Assembly: GCF_003258315.1 (NCBI RefSeq)
Contig: NZ_CP030032.1
Span: forward strand, 3,288,501 to 3,352,500
Origin: Bradymonas sediminis
GTDB taxonomy: Bacteria > Myxococcota_A > Bradymonadia > Bradymonadales > Bradymonadaceae
Length of the DNA: 64,000 bases
Direction of reading: 5' to 3'
Below are positions 8,258 to 19,316 of the stretch, piece after piece. The translations under genes and the position numbers were made by a program. Under the pieces are notes generated by a model. It was not told the origin of the DNA. It ran no database searches and saw only the letters and a program-made list of their open reading frames with translations. The stretch's first letter is position 1; every line of letters begins with the position of its first letter.

Positions 8258-9079
8258 ATGCTCACACCCGACTTAGACCTATTAACCCCCACCTTGCAGA
8301 AGCTTAGCTCCGCCGAGGTCCGCCCCCCCAGCGGCATGCCGATCTCAACCTTCTTGGCCGAAGCAGAAACCTTCAACTCCCTGATCGCCCGAACCGACGT
8401 CTCGGACGGCCTCAAGAAAGTTGGGACGTCCGACGAGCGATTGGCTATCCTGCCCACCGCCGTCCAAGCTGCGCGCCAGGCCCAGTCGGTATGGGCCCAA
8501 CAGCGAGGGCGGCGCAATAGTGAGGTCTTCAATGAAGCCATCAAACGCGGCGAAGCCCTGCGCACCCAAGCGCTCAAAGCCTGCAAGTGGAACCTTCGTC
8601 ATGATGCCGAGATTCAAGCCAACCTCAAGTTCATCCGCCAAACCGGCAGCATCGCCACGCTCGCCCAGGACTTGCACGACCTCGCCAGATTGCTCGAAAT
8701 GTACCCGTTGGCCTTCGAGTCAGATCAGACCTTCGATTCCTCCAGCGTGGTTATAGAAGCTCGCCAAATTGCGAGCACCCTGATGGACGAGAAGTCCGAG
8801 TACCATCACGGAATCTCTCAACACAGCGCCAAGGATATGCGGGACCGTGCCTTCACCTACCTCAACGAACTCCTAAGCGAATTTCGAAAAGCCGGCGAAT
8901 ACGCCTTCCGCGACAACCCGGAAATGGCCAAACGATTCACCAGCCGCTACTGGCGCAGCCAAAATCACCGCGTCGCGATCTCCAACCCTGAACTGCCCGC
9001 CGAGCCTGGCATCCTCGTGAACCTGGCAGAACTCCAAAACACAAGTGAACCTGCTCAACACAGCAGTTCAACCGTCTAA
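8258..9079 (+). CDS. Hypothetical helical protein (273 aa)
   Basis: I do not recognise this protein. The best start is the ATG at 8258, which has GGAGG six bases upstream; a longer frame begins at 8186. The product is soluble, has no signal peptide, is rich in Ala, Glu, Arg and Leu, and is probably all-helical, with a central segment (about residues 70-150) suited to coiled-coil packing. It has a single cysteine (KACKWN). A strong terminator at 9098-9131 follows directly. Its neighbours run on the opposite strand, so it is probably transcribed alone. Confidence 0.6.
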   Translation: MLTPDLDLLTPTLQKLSSAEVRPPSGMPISTFLAEAETFNSLIARTDVSDGLKKVGTSDERLAILPTAVQAARQAQSVWAQQRGRRNSEVFNEAIKRGEALRTQALKACKWNLRHDAEIQANLKFIRQTGSIATLAQDLHDLARLLEMYPLAFESDQTFDSSSVVIEARQIASTLMDEKSEYHHGISQHSAKDMRDRAFTYLNELLSEFRKAGEYAFRDNPEMAKRFTSRYWRSQNHRVAISNPELPAEPGILVNLAELQNTSEPAQHSSSTV

Positions 9080-9097
9080 CTCTAGGGCTAGACCACT

Positions 9098-9131
9098 AAA
9101 AAAGGCGACCCGTCTCCGGGCCGCCTTTTTT
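9098..9131 (+). terminator. Rho-independent terminator
   Basis: AAAAAGGCG-ACCCG, a TCTC loop, then CGGG-CCGCCTTTTTT: a GC-rich stem with one small bulge and a T6 tail, 20 bases after the stop of the gene at 8258-9079. Confidence 0.9.
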
Positions 9132-9180
9132 ATGTTGCCTCCCGCCGTCAATCGATGACCAACAAACCTACAGGAATGAC

Positions 9181-9352
9181 CCCACGACCTACTGAGACGA
9201 CTCCACGACCTACTGAGACGACTCCACGACCTACTGAGACGACCTCACGACCTACTGAGACGACCCCACGACCTACTGAGACGACCTCACGACCTACTGA
9301 GACGACCTCACGACCTACTGAGACGACCCCACGACCTACTGAGACGACCTCG
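9181..9352. repeat. 21-bp tandem repeat, 8 copies
   Basis: The core CGACCTACTGAGACGAC recurs every 21 bases from 9185, with only T/C and C/T changes at two linker positions. It lies between convergent genes: the terminator at 9098-9131 on one side and the acyl-CoA ligase stop at 9391 on the other. The period is seven codons and both strands are open, encoding (TTPRPTE)n on plus and (VVSVGRE)n on minus. Neither frame has a plausible gene context. Confidence 0.9.
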
Positions 9353-9390
9353 ACTCCGCAAACGAGCCTATACACGCACCGCCGAAGCCA

Positions 9391-11070
9391 TCACATATCG
9401 CGCAACTTACGCCGCAAGATCTTTCCGACCGGCGTCTTAGGCAGTTCATCTCGAAATAACACGTCCTGCGGTATCTTATACCCCGTCAGATTCGCCCGAC
9501 AGTGCTCTATAATATCTTCCTTCGTGAGGCCCGGCTCTTTCTTCACGATCACCGCCCTCACCGTCTCACCTGACTTCTCATCAGGCACCCCTACCACGCC
9601 ACACTCAAGCACTCCCGGATGCGCCGCTATCACCTCCTCAATCTCCGCCGGATAAACATTAAACCCCGACCTTACAATCATATCCTTCTTGCGGTCAGTA
9701 ATCGTGACGCGACCCTCTTCATCCATATGCCCGACGTCCCCGGTCTTTAACCAACCGTCGCGCAACGTATTGGCGGTTTCCTCGGCATTATTCCAATACC
9801 CCACCATCACCTGCGGCCCGCGCGCGCACACCTCTCCAGTATGCGCCTCGATATCCCCTTCCCCCGTCCAGACCGGCAACTCGTTGAAATCCGCATCCCG
9901 TATCGACACCTCCGTCGACGGAAGCGGATAGCCAACCGACCCGTTCCAGGGCGTCTCCAGCAGATTGCCACACAGTCCCGGCGACGACTCCGTCAAACCG
10001 TAGGCCTCCGAGATATACGTTCCCGTCGTCGCCTTCCAACGCTCAGACACCGACTTCTGAACTGCCGCGCCGCCACCGACCACAACCTTCAGCGCCCCAA
10101 AGTCGACCGACTCAAACCCGGGCGCATGCAACAGCGCATTGAACAGCGTATTCACCCCTGTCATCACGCTAAATTTCCACTGCCCCAGCTCCTTCACCAA
10201 CCCCGGCAAATCCCGCGGGTTCGAAATCAGCACGCTCAGGCTCCCCCACCGCATAAACGACAATGTCGAGGTCAAACAGAAGATATGATAGAGCGGCAGC
10301 GGCGCAACTACGATCTCTGCGCCCTCCTCAAAGCTCTCCGATATCCACACCCCCGTCTGCGCCAAGTTCGCCAGTATATTGCGATGCGTCAGCATCGCCC
10401 CCTTCGACACCCCCGTCGTGCCTCCGGTATATTGCAACAGCGCAACGTCCTCACTCGCCATCTCAACCGCACGAAACTCCTTCGACGCCCCATCATCAAG
10501 CGCATTGCGAAAGCTCACAGCCCCTTCGATGCGCCACGCCGGCACCATCTTCTTGACCTTTTTTGCCACGAAATTCACGATCCAACGCTTCGGCACCGGC
10601 AACATATCGCCCACTTGCGTTGTGACCACATGCTCGACCTGCGTGCGCTCGATCACCTGCTCCAAGACCGAAGCAAAATTCTCGACAATCACAATCGCCT
10701 TGGCCCCCGAGTCTTTGAGCTGATGCTCCAACTCCCGCCCGGTGTATAGCGGATTCACGTTCACCAGCACCATGCCCGCGCGCAGAATCCCAAACAATGC
10801 CACCGGGTATTGCAGCAGATTCGGCGACATCACCGCCACCCGGTCCCCCTTGCGCATCCCAGGCAGCCCCTGCAGATAGGCCGCAAAGTTGCGCGACAAC
10901 CGCTCAACTTCCGCGTAGCTCTGGGTATGTCCTAGATTGTGAAACGCTGGCCTCCCCGAAAACTTGGCCGCCGTCTTCTCAAACATATCCGGAATCGACT
11001 CGTAGATGTCCGGGTCAATCTCGGCAGGCACACCGCTAGGATAATTATCAAGCCAAATCTTCGTCGCCAT
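9391..11070 (-). CDS. fadD: Long-chain fatty-acid-CoA ligase
   Basis: A 559-residue ANL-superfamily enzyme that activates fatty acids to acyl-CoA via an acyl-adenylate at the inner face of the membrane. Seen: the P-loop-like AMP motif YTGGTTGVSKGAMLTH at about 213-229, ISEAYGLTESSPG, GWLKTGDVGHMDEEG, the linker/hinge region DRKKDMIVRSGFNVYP, and the C-terminal catalytic lysine motif KTPVGKILRRKLRDM. Length and motifs match FadD. The ATG at 11070 begins the homologous region; an in-frame extension upstream to 11214 is rejected because it overlaps the ddh stop and has no family similarity. It lies 140 bases downstream of ddh on the same strand. Fatty acyl-CoA made here could feed the WS/DGAT encoded nearby (inference). 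Confidence 0.93.
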   Translation of the reverse strand: MATKIWLDNYPSGVPAEIDPDIYESIPDMFEKTAAKFSGRPAFHNLGHTQSYAEVERLSRNFAAYLQGLPGMRKGDRVAVMSPNLLQYPVALFGILRAGMVLVNVNPLYTGRELEHQLKDSGAKAIVIVENFASVLEQVIERTQVEHVVTTQVGDMLPVPKRWIVNFVAKKVKKMVPAWRIEGAVSFRNALDDGASKEFRAVEMASEDVALLQYTGGTTGVSKGAMLTHRNILANLAQTGVWISESFEEGAEIVVAPLPLYHIFCLTSTLSFMRWGSLSVLISNPRDLPGLVKELGQWKFSVMTGVNTLFNALLHAPGFESVDFGALKVVVGGGAAVQKSVSERWKATTGTYISEAYGLTESSPGLCGNLLETPWNGSVGYPLPSTEVSIRDADFNELPVWTGEGDIEAHTGEVCARGPQVMVGYWNNAEETANTLRDGWLKTGDVGHMDEEGRVTITDRKKDMIVRSGFNVYPAEIEEVIAAHPGVLECGVVGVPDEKSGETVRAVIVKKEPGLTKEDIIEHCRANLTGYKIPQDVLFRDELPKTPVGKILRRKLRDM

Positions 11071-11210
11071 GGTCTCTCGCAGGGTATTATTTATCCAATT
11101 ATTACACCCCAAGGGTATCGCACCGCGCCTGAAATCAAAAGCTGATAAGGGCGCCTCGCCTTTCGCTCTGAAGCCCCTGGACGGGAGCCTCCGGCCAACC
11201 TCCTCACCGT

Positions 11211-12197
11211 TCACAACAACTCGCGATACAACTCCGCCGGATCCTTCGCCGACAATAACACCGGCGCGATATCAAATACCGTCTTCGCCCCAAAATCCCC
11301 CCGCTCACAGAGCCGATACGCCGCTCGCGCATACGCCACCAGCACACTCGCCGTGAACTCCGGGTTCGATCCGAGCGCCAGGCGCGTCTGGATGAGCTGT
11401 GACGCGCCGCCACCCGTCTCGGCGCTTCGAATGACATAACCCCCGTGCGGAATCTCAGCGTGTTCGGCCTCAAGCTGCGCCTGTGTGATAAAATGAACCT
11501 GCGTTTGGTACGGCTCAAAATAGTCGGGCATGCTCACAATCGCCTCCCGAACCGCCTCCGCATCAGCCCCCGGCGCTAACACCACGTAACACTCGCGTCG
11601 GTGCGACTCACCGGCCGTCAGCTCGGGCTGCTCCCCACCTTCGACAGCCTCAATCGCGCTCTCCAGCGGGATGGTATACTGCACCGCCCCCGCCACGCCG
11701 GGCAGGCGGCGTATGACGTCAGAGTGCCCCTGACTCACGCCCTCTCCCCAAAAGGTATAGGTCTTCCCCTCAGGCAAAAACGCCTCCCCAATCAACCGCT
11801 GCAACGAGAACAACCCCGGGTCCCATCCGCTCGATATAATCGCGCTGCGCTGCGCCACCTGCGCCGCCTCGTCCACCGCCGCCAGATGCTCCGGAATTCG
11901 CGCGTGGTGGTCGTAACTGTCGACAATATTATACTGCCGCGCATATCGCGGGCTCTGATGCGGCAAATCATCCCGCGAGCCCCCACACAAAATCAACACA
12001 TCCACCGGCGCATCACCTTTCTCAAGCGCCGCCACCGACTCCACCGGCGTCTCCGCCGAGAGCGCCGTCAATTTCCCCGGCGAACGCCGACTATAGATCC
12101 CAGCAAGGGTCATGTCGGGCTGCTGGGCAACCGACAACTCGACCCCGCGGCCAAGACGCCCATACCCTACGATTCCAATCCGAATCTCATCCTTCAT
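11211..12197 (-). CDS. ddh: meso-Diaminopimelate D-dehydrogenase
   Basis: A 328-residue NADP-dependent enzyme that converts L-tetrahydrodipicolinate plus ammonia to meso-diaminopimelate in one step, giving the lysine and peptidoglycan precursor. The N-terminal Rossmann motif is IGIVGYGRLGRG. Other family marks are ILCGGSRDDLP, VDSYDHHARIPEH and the substrate-site motif SSGWDPGLFS; in the C-terminal half are GEGVSQGHSD, SHRRECYVV and FDIAPVLLS. Length equals the family norm. The one-step Ddh route is restricted to some bacterial groups. The start ATG follows AACTTTGGAGAA on the minus strand. Confidence 0.95.
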   Translation of the reverse strand: MKDEIRIGIVGYGRLGRGVELSVAQQPDMTLAGIYSRRSPGKLTALSAETPVESVAALEKGDAPVDVLILCGGSRDDLPHQSPRYARQYNIVDSYDHHARIPEHLAAVDEAAQVAQRSAIISSGWDPGLFSLQRLIGEAFLPEGKTYTFWGEGVSQGHSDVIRRLPGVAGAVQYTIPLESAIEAVEGGEQPELTAGESHRRECYVVLAPGADAEAVREAIVSMPDYFEPYQTQVHFITQAQLEAEHAEIPHGGYVIRSAETGGGASQLIQTRLALGSNPEFTASVLVAYARAAYRLCERGDFGAKTVFDIAPVLLSAKDPAELYRELL

Positions 12198-12458
12198 TCA
12201 TTTCTCCAAAGTTCTGATAACCTGCCATCCATCAACCAGGCGTCCTGGCTCCATTCCATCTCGCTCGCCTCGATATTACATCGCCAAGTCCTCACCGCAA
12301 TCAGCCCCCCAACCCCCACTCCAACCCGCTCGCCTTCACCTCCTGGCCCAACCGCACCCACCGGCCGAAGCGCCACTCCCTCAGAGCATTGACAAACCCG
12401 CCAGCCCCAACAACTCTCGTGACTCGTTAAGCGCTTCCCGTACAAGAGTTTGTGGCAT

Positions 12459-13832
12459 ATGAGCAGTAAAAGCAGGGCCAGACGATTGAGCCCCACGGAT
12501 ATGATCTTTTTGCTAAGCGAATCCTCCACAGTGAAGATTCACGTTGGCGCGCTTCTCATTTTAACGCCCACCGAAGACAGCCCCGCGCAATGGATCCGCG
12601 AACTCCTTGACGCTGCCAACCACGGAAAAAAGCTCTGCCCTCCGTGGAATCTCAAGCTGGCTCACCCAGACTTCCTAAAACACCCCGCCCAATCCTGGGT
12701 TAAAGACGACCATATCGACCTCGGCCATCATATCCGCCGCGTCGCCGTCAGCGCACCGGGAGATACCAACGCCCTTAACACCACCGTCTCGCGCCTGCAC
12801 ACCCGCCCGGTCAACTTCCACCGCCCCCCCTGGGAGGTCGTCCTGCTCGACGGACTCGCCGACGGACGCGTCGCCATCTACGCCAAGATGCACCACGCGC
12901 TCATCGACGGCTTCACCGGCAGCAAAATCCTGACCCAGAGCCTGTCCACCGACCCCAACAAGGTCGACGCGCCGCTCTTTCTTTTCCAGCCGACATCCAG
13001 CTTCAACGCGCCCCCTCAACATAATTTATGGGAGACGGCCAACACCCAACTTCGAGCCGCCCCCCGCGCCGTCGGCGCCCTTCGTAACCTGTGGAAATCC
13101 GCCACTCAAGAACACTCAGAGACCAGCGCCCCGCCGCGCGCCCCTAAATCCATACTCAATGGGCGCATCGGCAAAAACCGCAACTTCTCCACCCAGCAAT
13201 TTAGCTTCAGCCGCATCAAAGCCCTCGCCACCGCGGCCGACGCGACCGTCAACGATATCGTATTAGCCATTTGCGCCGGCGCCCTCAGACAATTCCTGCA
13301 GGAGATGGGCCAATTGCCCGATGAACCGCTGGTCGCCATGGTCCCGGTCAATATCCGCCCCCAAGGAGACCCCGGCGGCGGCAATAGCCTCGGCGCCATG
13401 CTCACCTCTCTGGCAACCGACATCCCCGACCCCGCCGGGCGCCTTCATGAAATCAAACGTGCCATGAACCAGGGGAAAGAGCGCCTCAAGAAACTCCCCC
13501 AGGCCGCGATGCTCCAATATAGCGCGGTGCGACTCATCCCTACCGGCCTGCAACACTTCGGCGGCGTCGGCGGATGGGTACGCCCTCAATTCAACATCAT
13601 CATCTCCAACGTCCCCGGCTCCAGCCAACAACTCTACTTCCGCGGCGCTCGCCTCGACGCCGCCTACCCCGTATCCCTCCCCTTCCACGGCCAGGCCCTT
13701 AACATCTCCTGCAAAAGCAGCGCCGATGGCCTCAACTTCGGCATCACCGCCTGCCGCGATACCTTCCCCAACCTCGAACGCCTCGCCGACGCCATGCAGA
13801 CCGCCTTCGATGAACTCGACGCCCTATTCTAG
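12459..13832 (+). CDS. Wax ester synthase/diacylglycerol acyltransferase (WS/DGAT)
   Basis: A 457-residue bifunctional O-acyltransferase that esterifies acyl-CoA with fatty alcohols or diacylglycerol to make storage lipid. The catalytic HHxxxDG motif is at about residues 145-151 (MHHALIDGFTG). The N-terminal LSPTDMIFLLSE, the VNDIVLAICAGALR segment and the later VPVNIRP...GNSLG and IISNVPG motifs are typical of the family. I start at the ATG at 12459; an in-frame TTG at 12450 has no better ribosome binding site. Divergently placed from ddh. With the acyl-CoA ligase nearby this suggests neutral-lipid storage (inference). Confidence 0.93.
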   Translation: MSSKSRARRLSPTDMIFLLSESSTVKIHVGALLILTPTEDSPAQWIRELLDAANHGKKLCPPWNLKLAHPDFLKHPAQSWVKDDHIDLGHHIRRVAVSAPGDTNALNTTVSRLHTRPVNFHRPPWEVVLLDGLADGRVAIYAKMHHALIDGFTGSKILTQSLSTDPNKVDAPLFLFQPTSSFNAPPQHNLWETANTQLRAAPRAVGALRNLWKSATQEHSETSAPPRAPKSILNGRIGKNRNFSTQQFSFSRIKALATAADATVNDIVLAICAGALRQFLQEMGQLPDEPLVAMVPVNIRPQGDPGGGNSLGAMLTSLATDIPDPAGRLHEIKRAMNQGKERLKKLPQAAMLQYSAVRLIPTGLQHFGGVGGWVRPQFNIIISNVPGSSQQLYFRGARLDAAYPVSLPFHGQALNISCKSSADGLNFGITACRDTFPNLERLADAMQTAFDELDALF

Positions 13833-13900
13833 ATCACCTGACTATCACTCCGTTTCACCCCGCCGCCTTCCATCCTCTCTCTCGTAAACCCAAACACATA

Positions 13901-13934
13901 ATTGCGGCGGCCCCCAAATGGGACTCGCCGCAAT
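13901..13934. terminator. Hairpin between convergent WS/DGAT and CobW genes
   Basis: ATTGCGGCG pairs with CGCCGCAAT around a 16-base loop that itself contains CCC/GGG pairing. It is located just past the stop of the CobW gene (13942) and about 70 bases past the WS/DGAT stop. It could serve either side; the T-tract is weak. Confidence 0.55.
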
Positions 13935-13941
13935 CTCCTGG

Positions 13942-15177
13942 CTAGCCAGCTGGCTCCGGTATCACCAGCGGTGGGAACGGATTCGCAAGCTTCGCCCAAC
14001 CCTCGCTATTTCCACCCGCTCGCTGCTCATCGAGCAAACACGCATCCAACCCCGAGCGTATCGCCGTCTCGTCCACCTGTTGGCCGATGAACACCAACTG
14101 CTGAGTACGGTCCCCAAACCGGGGATGCCAGTCTGGACGCTCATCTGCACGCTCGCCGGGCGAGTGCCCCCAGTGCTCCGGCGCGACCGCTGCCCACCAC
14201 ATTCCCGCAGGGTTCACGCTGCTGACCCCGCCCGCCTGGGCCCACTCGTAGGCCACTCGATGGTCGGCGGCCACCCAGAATAATCCCTTGGAGCGAAGCA
14301 CACCGTGCCAATTCGCGTCGTCGTTGAGAAATCCCCATAACTTCTCCGCATCGAAGGGCCGCACGTTGCGATACGTGAAACTCGCAATCCCATACTCCTC
14401 GCTCTCCGGTATCTGCTCACCCTCCAACTCTCGAATCCACCCCGCAGAGCTCGCCGCTTTCTCATAGTCAAAGAGCCCCGTATCAAGCACACACTCCAGC
14501 GGAACCTGCCCGCGCGTCGCCATCAACACCTGTGCGCCCGGATTCAGCGCCCTGACGATGGCCTCAACCTCCATGGCCTGATCATCCGTCACAAGATCGA
14601 TCTTATTCAACACAATCACGTCGGCAAACTCAACCTGGTCAACCAGTAGATCCGTCACTGTGCGTTGATCCCCCTCGCCCAGTGACTCCCCCCGCTGCTG
14701 CAAAGCATCAGCCGCTTCATAATCCCGAAGGAAACTCGCCGCATCCACGACCGTCACCATCGTGTCGAGACGTGCAACCTCGCTCAGGCTCACCCCACTC
14801 TCGTCTTCAAACGTGAACGTCTGCGCCACCGGGATTGGCTCCGAAATCCCGGTCGACTCAATCAGCATATAGTCAAAGCACCCCTCCTGGGCCAGTCGGG
14901 AAACCTCTGCAAGCAGGTCATCCCGCAGCGTGCAGCAGATGCAACCATTGGACATCTCCACGAGCCTCTCCTCAGTTCGGCTCAACTCTGCCCCACCGCG
15001 CTCCACAAGCGCCGCGTCAATATTCACCTCGCTCATATCGTTCACAATAACTGCGACACGACGACCTTCACGGTTACAAAGGATCTGATTCAGCAAGGTT
15101 GTCTTTCCCGCGCCGAGAAATCCCGACAACACCGTCACCGGCAAGCGCGCTTGCTCCAAATTGTTTTCTTGTTTCAT
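13942..15177 (-). CDS. CobW/COG0523 GTPase, probable zinc chaperone
   Basis: A 411-residue G3E P-loop GTPase. Walker A is G19-FLGAGKT (to T26). The hallmark metal-binding motif C79-I-C81-C82 sits in [24 protein letters not shown] and a late NKIDLV (G4) complete the GTPase core. The C-terminal CobW_C domain (about 290-400) includes [10 protein letters not shown] and ends near [11 protein letters not shown] and [11 protein letters not shown]0523 proteins insert or shuttle metals, and ZigA/YciC types are induced by zinc starvation through Zur. Context agrees: directly downstream (25 bases) of a His-rich lipoprotein that is divergent from a Fur-family regulator, with two palindromic operators between. 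Zinc specificity is inferred. Confidence 0.9.
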   Translation of the reverse strand: MKQENNLEQARLPVTVLSGFLGAGKTTLLNQILCNREGRRVAVIVNDMSEVNIDAALVERGGAELSRTEERLVEMSNGCICCTLRDDLLAEVSRLAQEGCFDYMLIESTGISEPIPVAQTFTFEDESGVSLSEVARLDTMVTVVDAASFLRDYEAADALQQRGESLGEGDQRTVTDLLVDQVEFADVIVLNKIDLVTDDQAMEVEAIVRALNPGAQVLMATRGQVPLECVLDTGLFDYEKAASSAGWIRELEGEQIPESEEYGIASFTYRNVRPFDAEKLWGFLNDDANWHGVLRSKGLFWVAADHRVAYEWAQAGGVSSVNPAGMWWAAVAPEHWGHSPGERADERPDWHPRFGDRTQQLVFIGQQVDETAIRSGLDACLLDEQRAGGNSEGWAKLANPFPPLVIPEPAG

Positions 15178-15201
15178 GATCTTTATTACTCCTCTTCATA
15201 C

Positions 15202-16068
15202 TCATTCGGGAATGCACTGGGTCGAATCCGTCAGGTCAAGCACATAGCCCGCGTCGCAATGGCACGTATCGCCGTGCAAATGTCCGTGACCGTTGCACTC
15301 CTCTTCGACCAACGGGAGACCCGCGAGCTCAACGTCGAAACTCCACGCTTCGATTTGCAGTACCTCTCCGCCCTGGACTGGCTCCGTTTCATAACCCTCC
15401 CCAATATTTACCTCCTGAAATACCACTCCCAACAACTCGCCGGTCAGATGCTCGCCCGCTGCTCCTCCAATCGCGTCAAGATGCACCTGACCCTCAGCGC
15501 GCGGCATAAAACTTCGCTCACAATGGAAGTGATCTCCGTGAGCCTCACACCCAGTCTTCAGAATCAGGCAGGTACCGCAGCTAGCGTAGTCCGTCTCCGC
15601 CTCGCCGATCTCGACGACACCTGCCGAGGTCGGGCCCCCGAATGCCTCGTAGAGCTCCATTCCCAGAACAACGTCGCCCCCGATCGCCTCAAGCACCCAA
15701 AACTGCGAGCCATCATCAGCCATACCTGTCGACGCGCTCAGTTCACTCGACGCGAACTCGAACTCACCCTCATGCCCAGAATCTTCACTATGCTCGTGGC
15801 CACTATCACCACCGCCTGCGTCCTGCTCATGCTCATGACCGTGACCATCCTCCCCATCCGGGGCCACGCACGACTGCTCATCTTCCGACAAAACATAGCC
15901 CGCATCGCAGTGACAATGGTCGCCGTGCCGCTCACCATGGCCACCGCAGACCTGCTCAATAGTGCCTTCGTCGTCACCACAACCCGTGCTCAACGCAAAC
16001 CCCGTCAATAAGGAGGCAACCACGCATGCACGAACAACACCGATAGAATTGGGAAAAGTAAAATTCAT
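15202..16068 (-). CDS. His/Cys-rich lipoprotein of the metal island
   Basis: A 288-residue lipoprotein. The start at 16068 (MNFTFPNS) is preceded by GGAG. The lipobox is L-S-T-G-C-G, with Cys about 31. Two near-identical modules, one N-terminal and one C-terminal, have the pattern C-x-GHG-x2-HGD-x-CHCDAGYVL followed by a later Cys, an EGF-like, His-enriched fold. Between them is an acidic His tract (GHGHEHEQDAGG, SGHEHSEDSGHE) and a middle domain with CGTC and GDHFHC. Such ligands suit binding of zinc or a similar ion in the periplasm or at the outer membrane. It forms a two-gene unit with the CobW gene and has the Fur-family operators upstream, so metal-regulated expression is likely. I know no named family for it. 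Confidence 0.75.
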   Translation of the reverse strand: MNFTFPNSIGVVRACVVASLLTGFALSTGCGDDEGTIEQVCGGHGERHGDHCHCDAGYVLSEDEQSCVAPDGEDGHGHEHEQDAGGGDSGHEHSEDSGHEGEFEFASSELSASTGMADDGSQFWVLEAIGGDVVLGMELYEAFGGPTSAGVVEIGEAETDYASCGTCLILKTGCEAHGDHFHCERSFMPRAEGQVHLDAIGGAAGEHLTGELLGVVFQEVNIGEGYETEPVQGGEVLQIEAWSFDVELAGLPLVEEECNGHGHLHGDTCHCDAGYVLDLTDSTQCIPE

Positions 16069-16102
16069 CTCAGGCTCCGTTAAATAAACGCAAATAGAAT
16101 AC

Positions 16103-16123
16103 ACCTGCAAGCCACTTGCAAGT
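16103..16123. promoter_or_regulatory. Candidate Fur/Zur-family operator, site 1
   Basis: A 21-base interrupted palindrome, ACCTGCAA-N5-TTGCAAGT, differing by one base from the arms of site 2. It also contains the perfect decamer ACTTGCAAGT. It lies 35 bases upstream of the lipoprotein start, between divergent genes. Confidence 0.7.
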
Positions 16124-16150
16124 CAGGCCCAGCTAGCACACCTCAAAACC

Positions 16151-16171
16151 ACTTGCAAGCTAGTTGCAAGT
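16151..16171. promoter_or_regulatory. Candidate Fur/Zur-family operator, site 2
   Basis: A perfect inverted repeat, ACTTGCAA-N5-TTGCAAGT, spacer GCTAG. It lies 48 bases from site 1 and 60 bases upstream of the regulator's ATG. The paired arrangement suggests control of both divergent transcripts. Confidence 0.75.
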
Positions 16172-16230
16172 AGAGCCCGCTTCCATTAGACTTTGCGCGT
16201 TCACGCTCCCCCCCACTGCCGAGATACAAA

Positions 16231-16665
16231 ATGACCATCAACAAGGACGAGGCACGCAGGCTACTCCACGAAAGCAACCTCCGCGCCACCGCTCCGCGAG
16301 TCGCGGTACTTCAAATACTTGCCTCCTCCCGCACCCCACTGTCACACACCGAGGTCCTTGAGCTCTTGGGTGAGACCGACTGGGATCCGGCCACGATCTA
16401 TCGAAACCTGGTAAAGTTGCGCGATGCCGGGGTTGCGCCAGTGGTCAGTCGCGTCGAAGGCATTGACCGTTACTCGCTCGTCCGCAATCAGCACGACGAA
16501 CACCGACACCCCCACTTCATCTGCGAAGATTGCGGCCAGATCGCTTGCTTGCCCGCCGAGCTAACCGCTTCAATGTTGCTCGAAGGCCCCTGGGCCAACT
16601 CCATCCAGAGCGCGATGGTCCAGCTTCGCGGCGAATGCCCGGATTGCCTGGAACCGCCCCCCTGA
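16231..16665 (+). CDS. zur: Fur-family metal-responsive repressor, probably Zur
   Basis: A 144-residue Fur-family protein. The winged-helix half contains NLRATAPRVAVLQIL and the recognition helix region DPATIYRNLVKLRDAGV (about 52-68). The dimerisation half has the structural zinc site C98-x2-C101 and C136-x2-C139, plus a His cluster (H88, H91, H93, H95 in DEHRHPHF) for the sensory metal. Fur, Zur and PerR cannot be separated by motif alone. I favour Zur because the divergent operon encodes a CobW GTPase and a His-rich lipoprotein. Two candidate operators lie upstream, so it is probably autoregulated. The ribosome binding site is weak (GAG). Confidence 0.85.
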   Translation: MTINKDEARRLLHESNLRATAPRVAVLQILASSRTPLSHTEVLELLGETDWDPATIYRNLVKLRDAGVAPVVSRVEGIDRYSLVRNQHDEHRHPHFICEDCGQIACLPAELTASMLLEGPWANSIQSAMVQLRGECPDCLEPPP

Positions 16666-16721
16666 AGCCTCGCCATGACAACATTGACCGACCAACGTCC
16701 TCCCCCACACACCCGCAACAC

Positions 16722-16757
16722 AAAAAAAGGCCCGGTCACAATGAAGTGACCGGGCCT
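16722..16757. terminator. Bidirectional terminator, icd and zur
   Basis: AGGCCCGGTCAC and GTGACCGGGCCT form a 12-bp stem with a 6-base loop. On the minus strand it is followed by seven T residues, ending the isocitrate dehydrogenase transcript. The gene for the Fur-family regulator converges from the other side. Confidence 0.9.
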
Positions 16758-16778
16758 CTACACCATCATGCCATCAAC

Positions 16779-19013
<2,235 letters not shown>

Positions 19014-19276
19014 TTATGTGTATAAGGATGTTAAACGGTGCGAATCCTATCATGAACTCCCCCCAATAAAAAAGCCTCTTTCGAGTAAAGACACTCCCAA
19101 ACAATCACACCCGCAACCACGGGCCAACCCCGCGCACTGCGAACGCATTCGAGCGCCGCCACCCAACCGAAATACCCCTGGTTAAGACCGGCCAACACGA
19201 ACGCTGTCTGCGTGTAGCCAACGCCTACGATCCGGTCAAGGCGCCGAGAGAACGCCCCCCTCGCCGAAATCCAGAC

Positions 19277-19308
19277 ACAAAAAAGCCCCAGACTTGCGTC
19301 TGGGGCTT
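19277..19308 (-). terminator. Terminator downstream of tRNA-Asn
   Basis: AAGCCCCAGAC and GTCTGGGGCTT (11-bp stem, TTGC loop), followed on the minus strand by six T residues. It sits 8 bases past the 3' end of the tRNA gene. Confidence 0.9.
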
Positions 19309-19316
19309 CGTTGCGA

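Noticed and set aside
2287-9352. CRISPR arrays at the 54-bp and 21-bp repeats
   Set aside because: Units are directly adjacent with no unique spacers and no cas genes nearby.
9155-9655. 166-codon plus-strand frame through the 21-bp repeats
   Set aside because: Second half overlaps the acyl-CoA ligase C terminus in antisense; no ribosome binding site. The repeat is more likely non-coding.
12194-12529. 111-codon minus-strand frame between ddh and WS/DGAT
   Set aside because: Overlaps the start of the WS/DGAT gene and has no motifs; the gap more likely holds divergent promoters.
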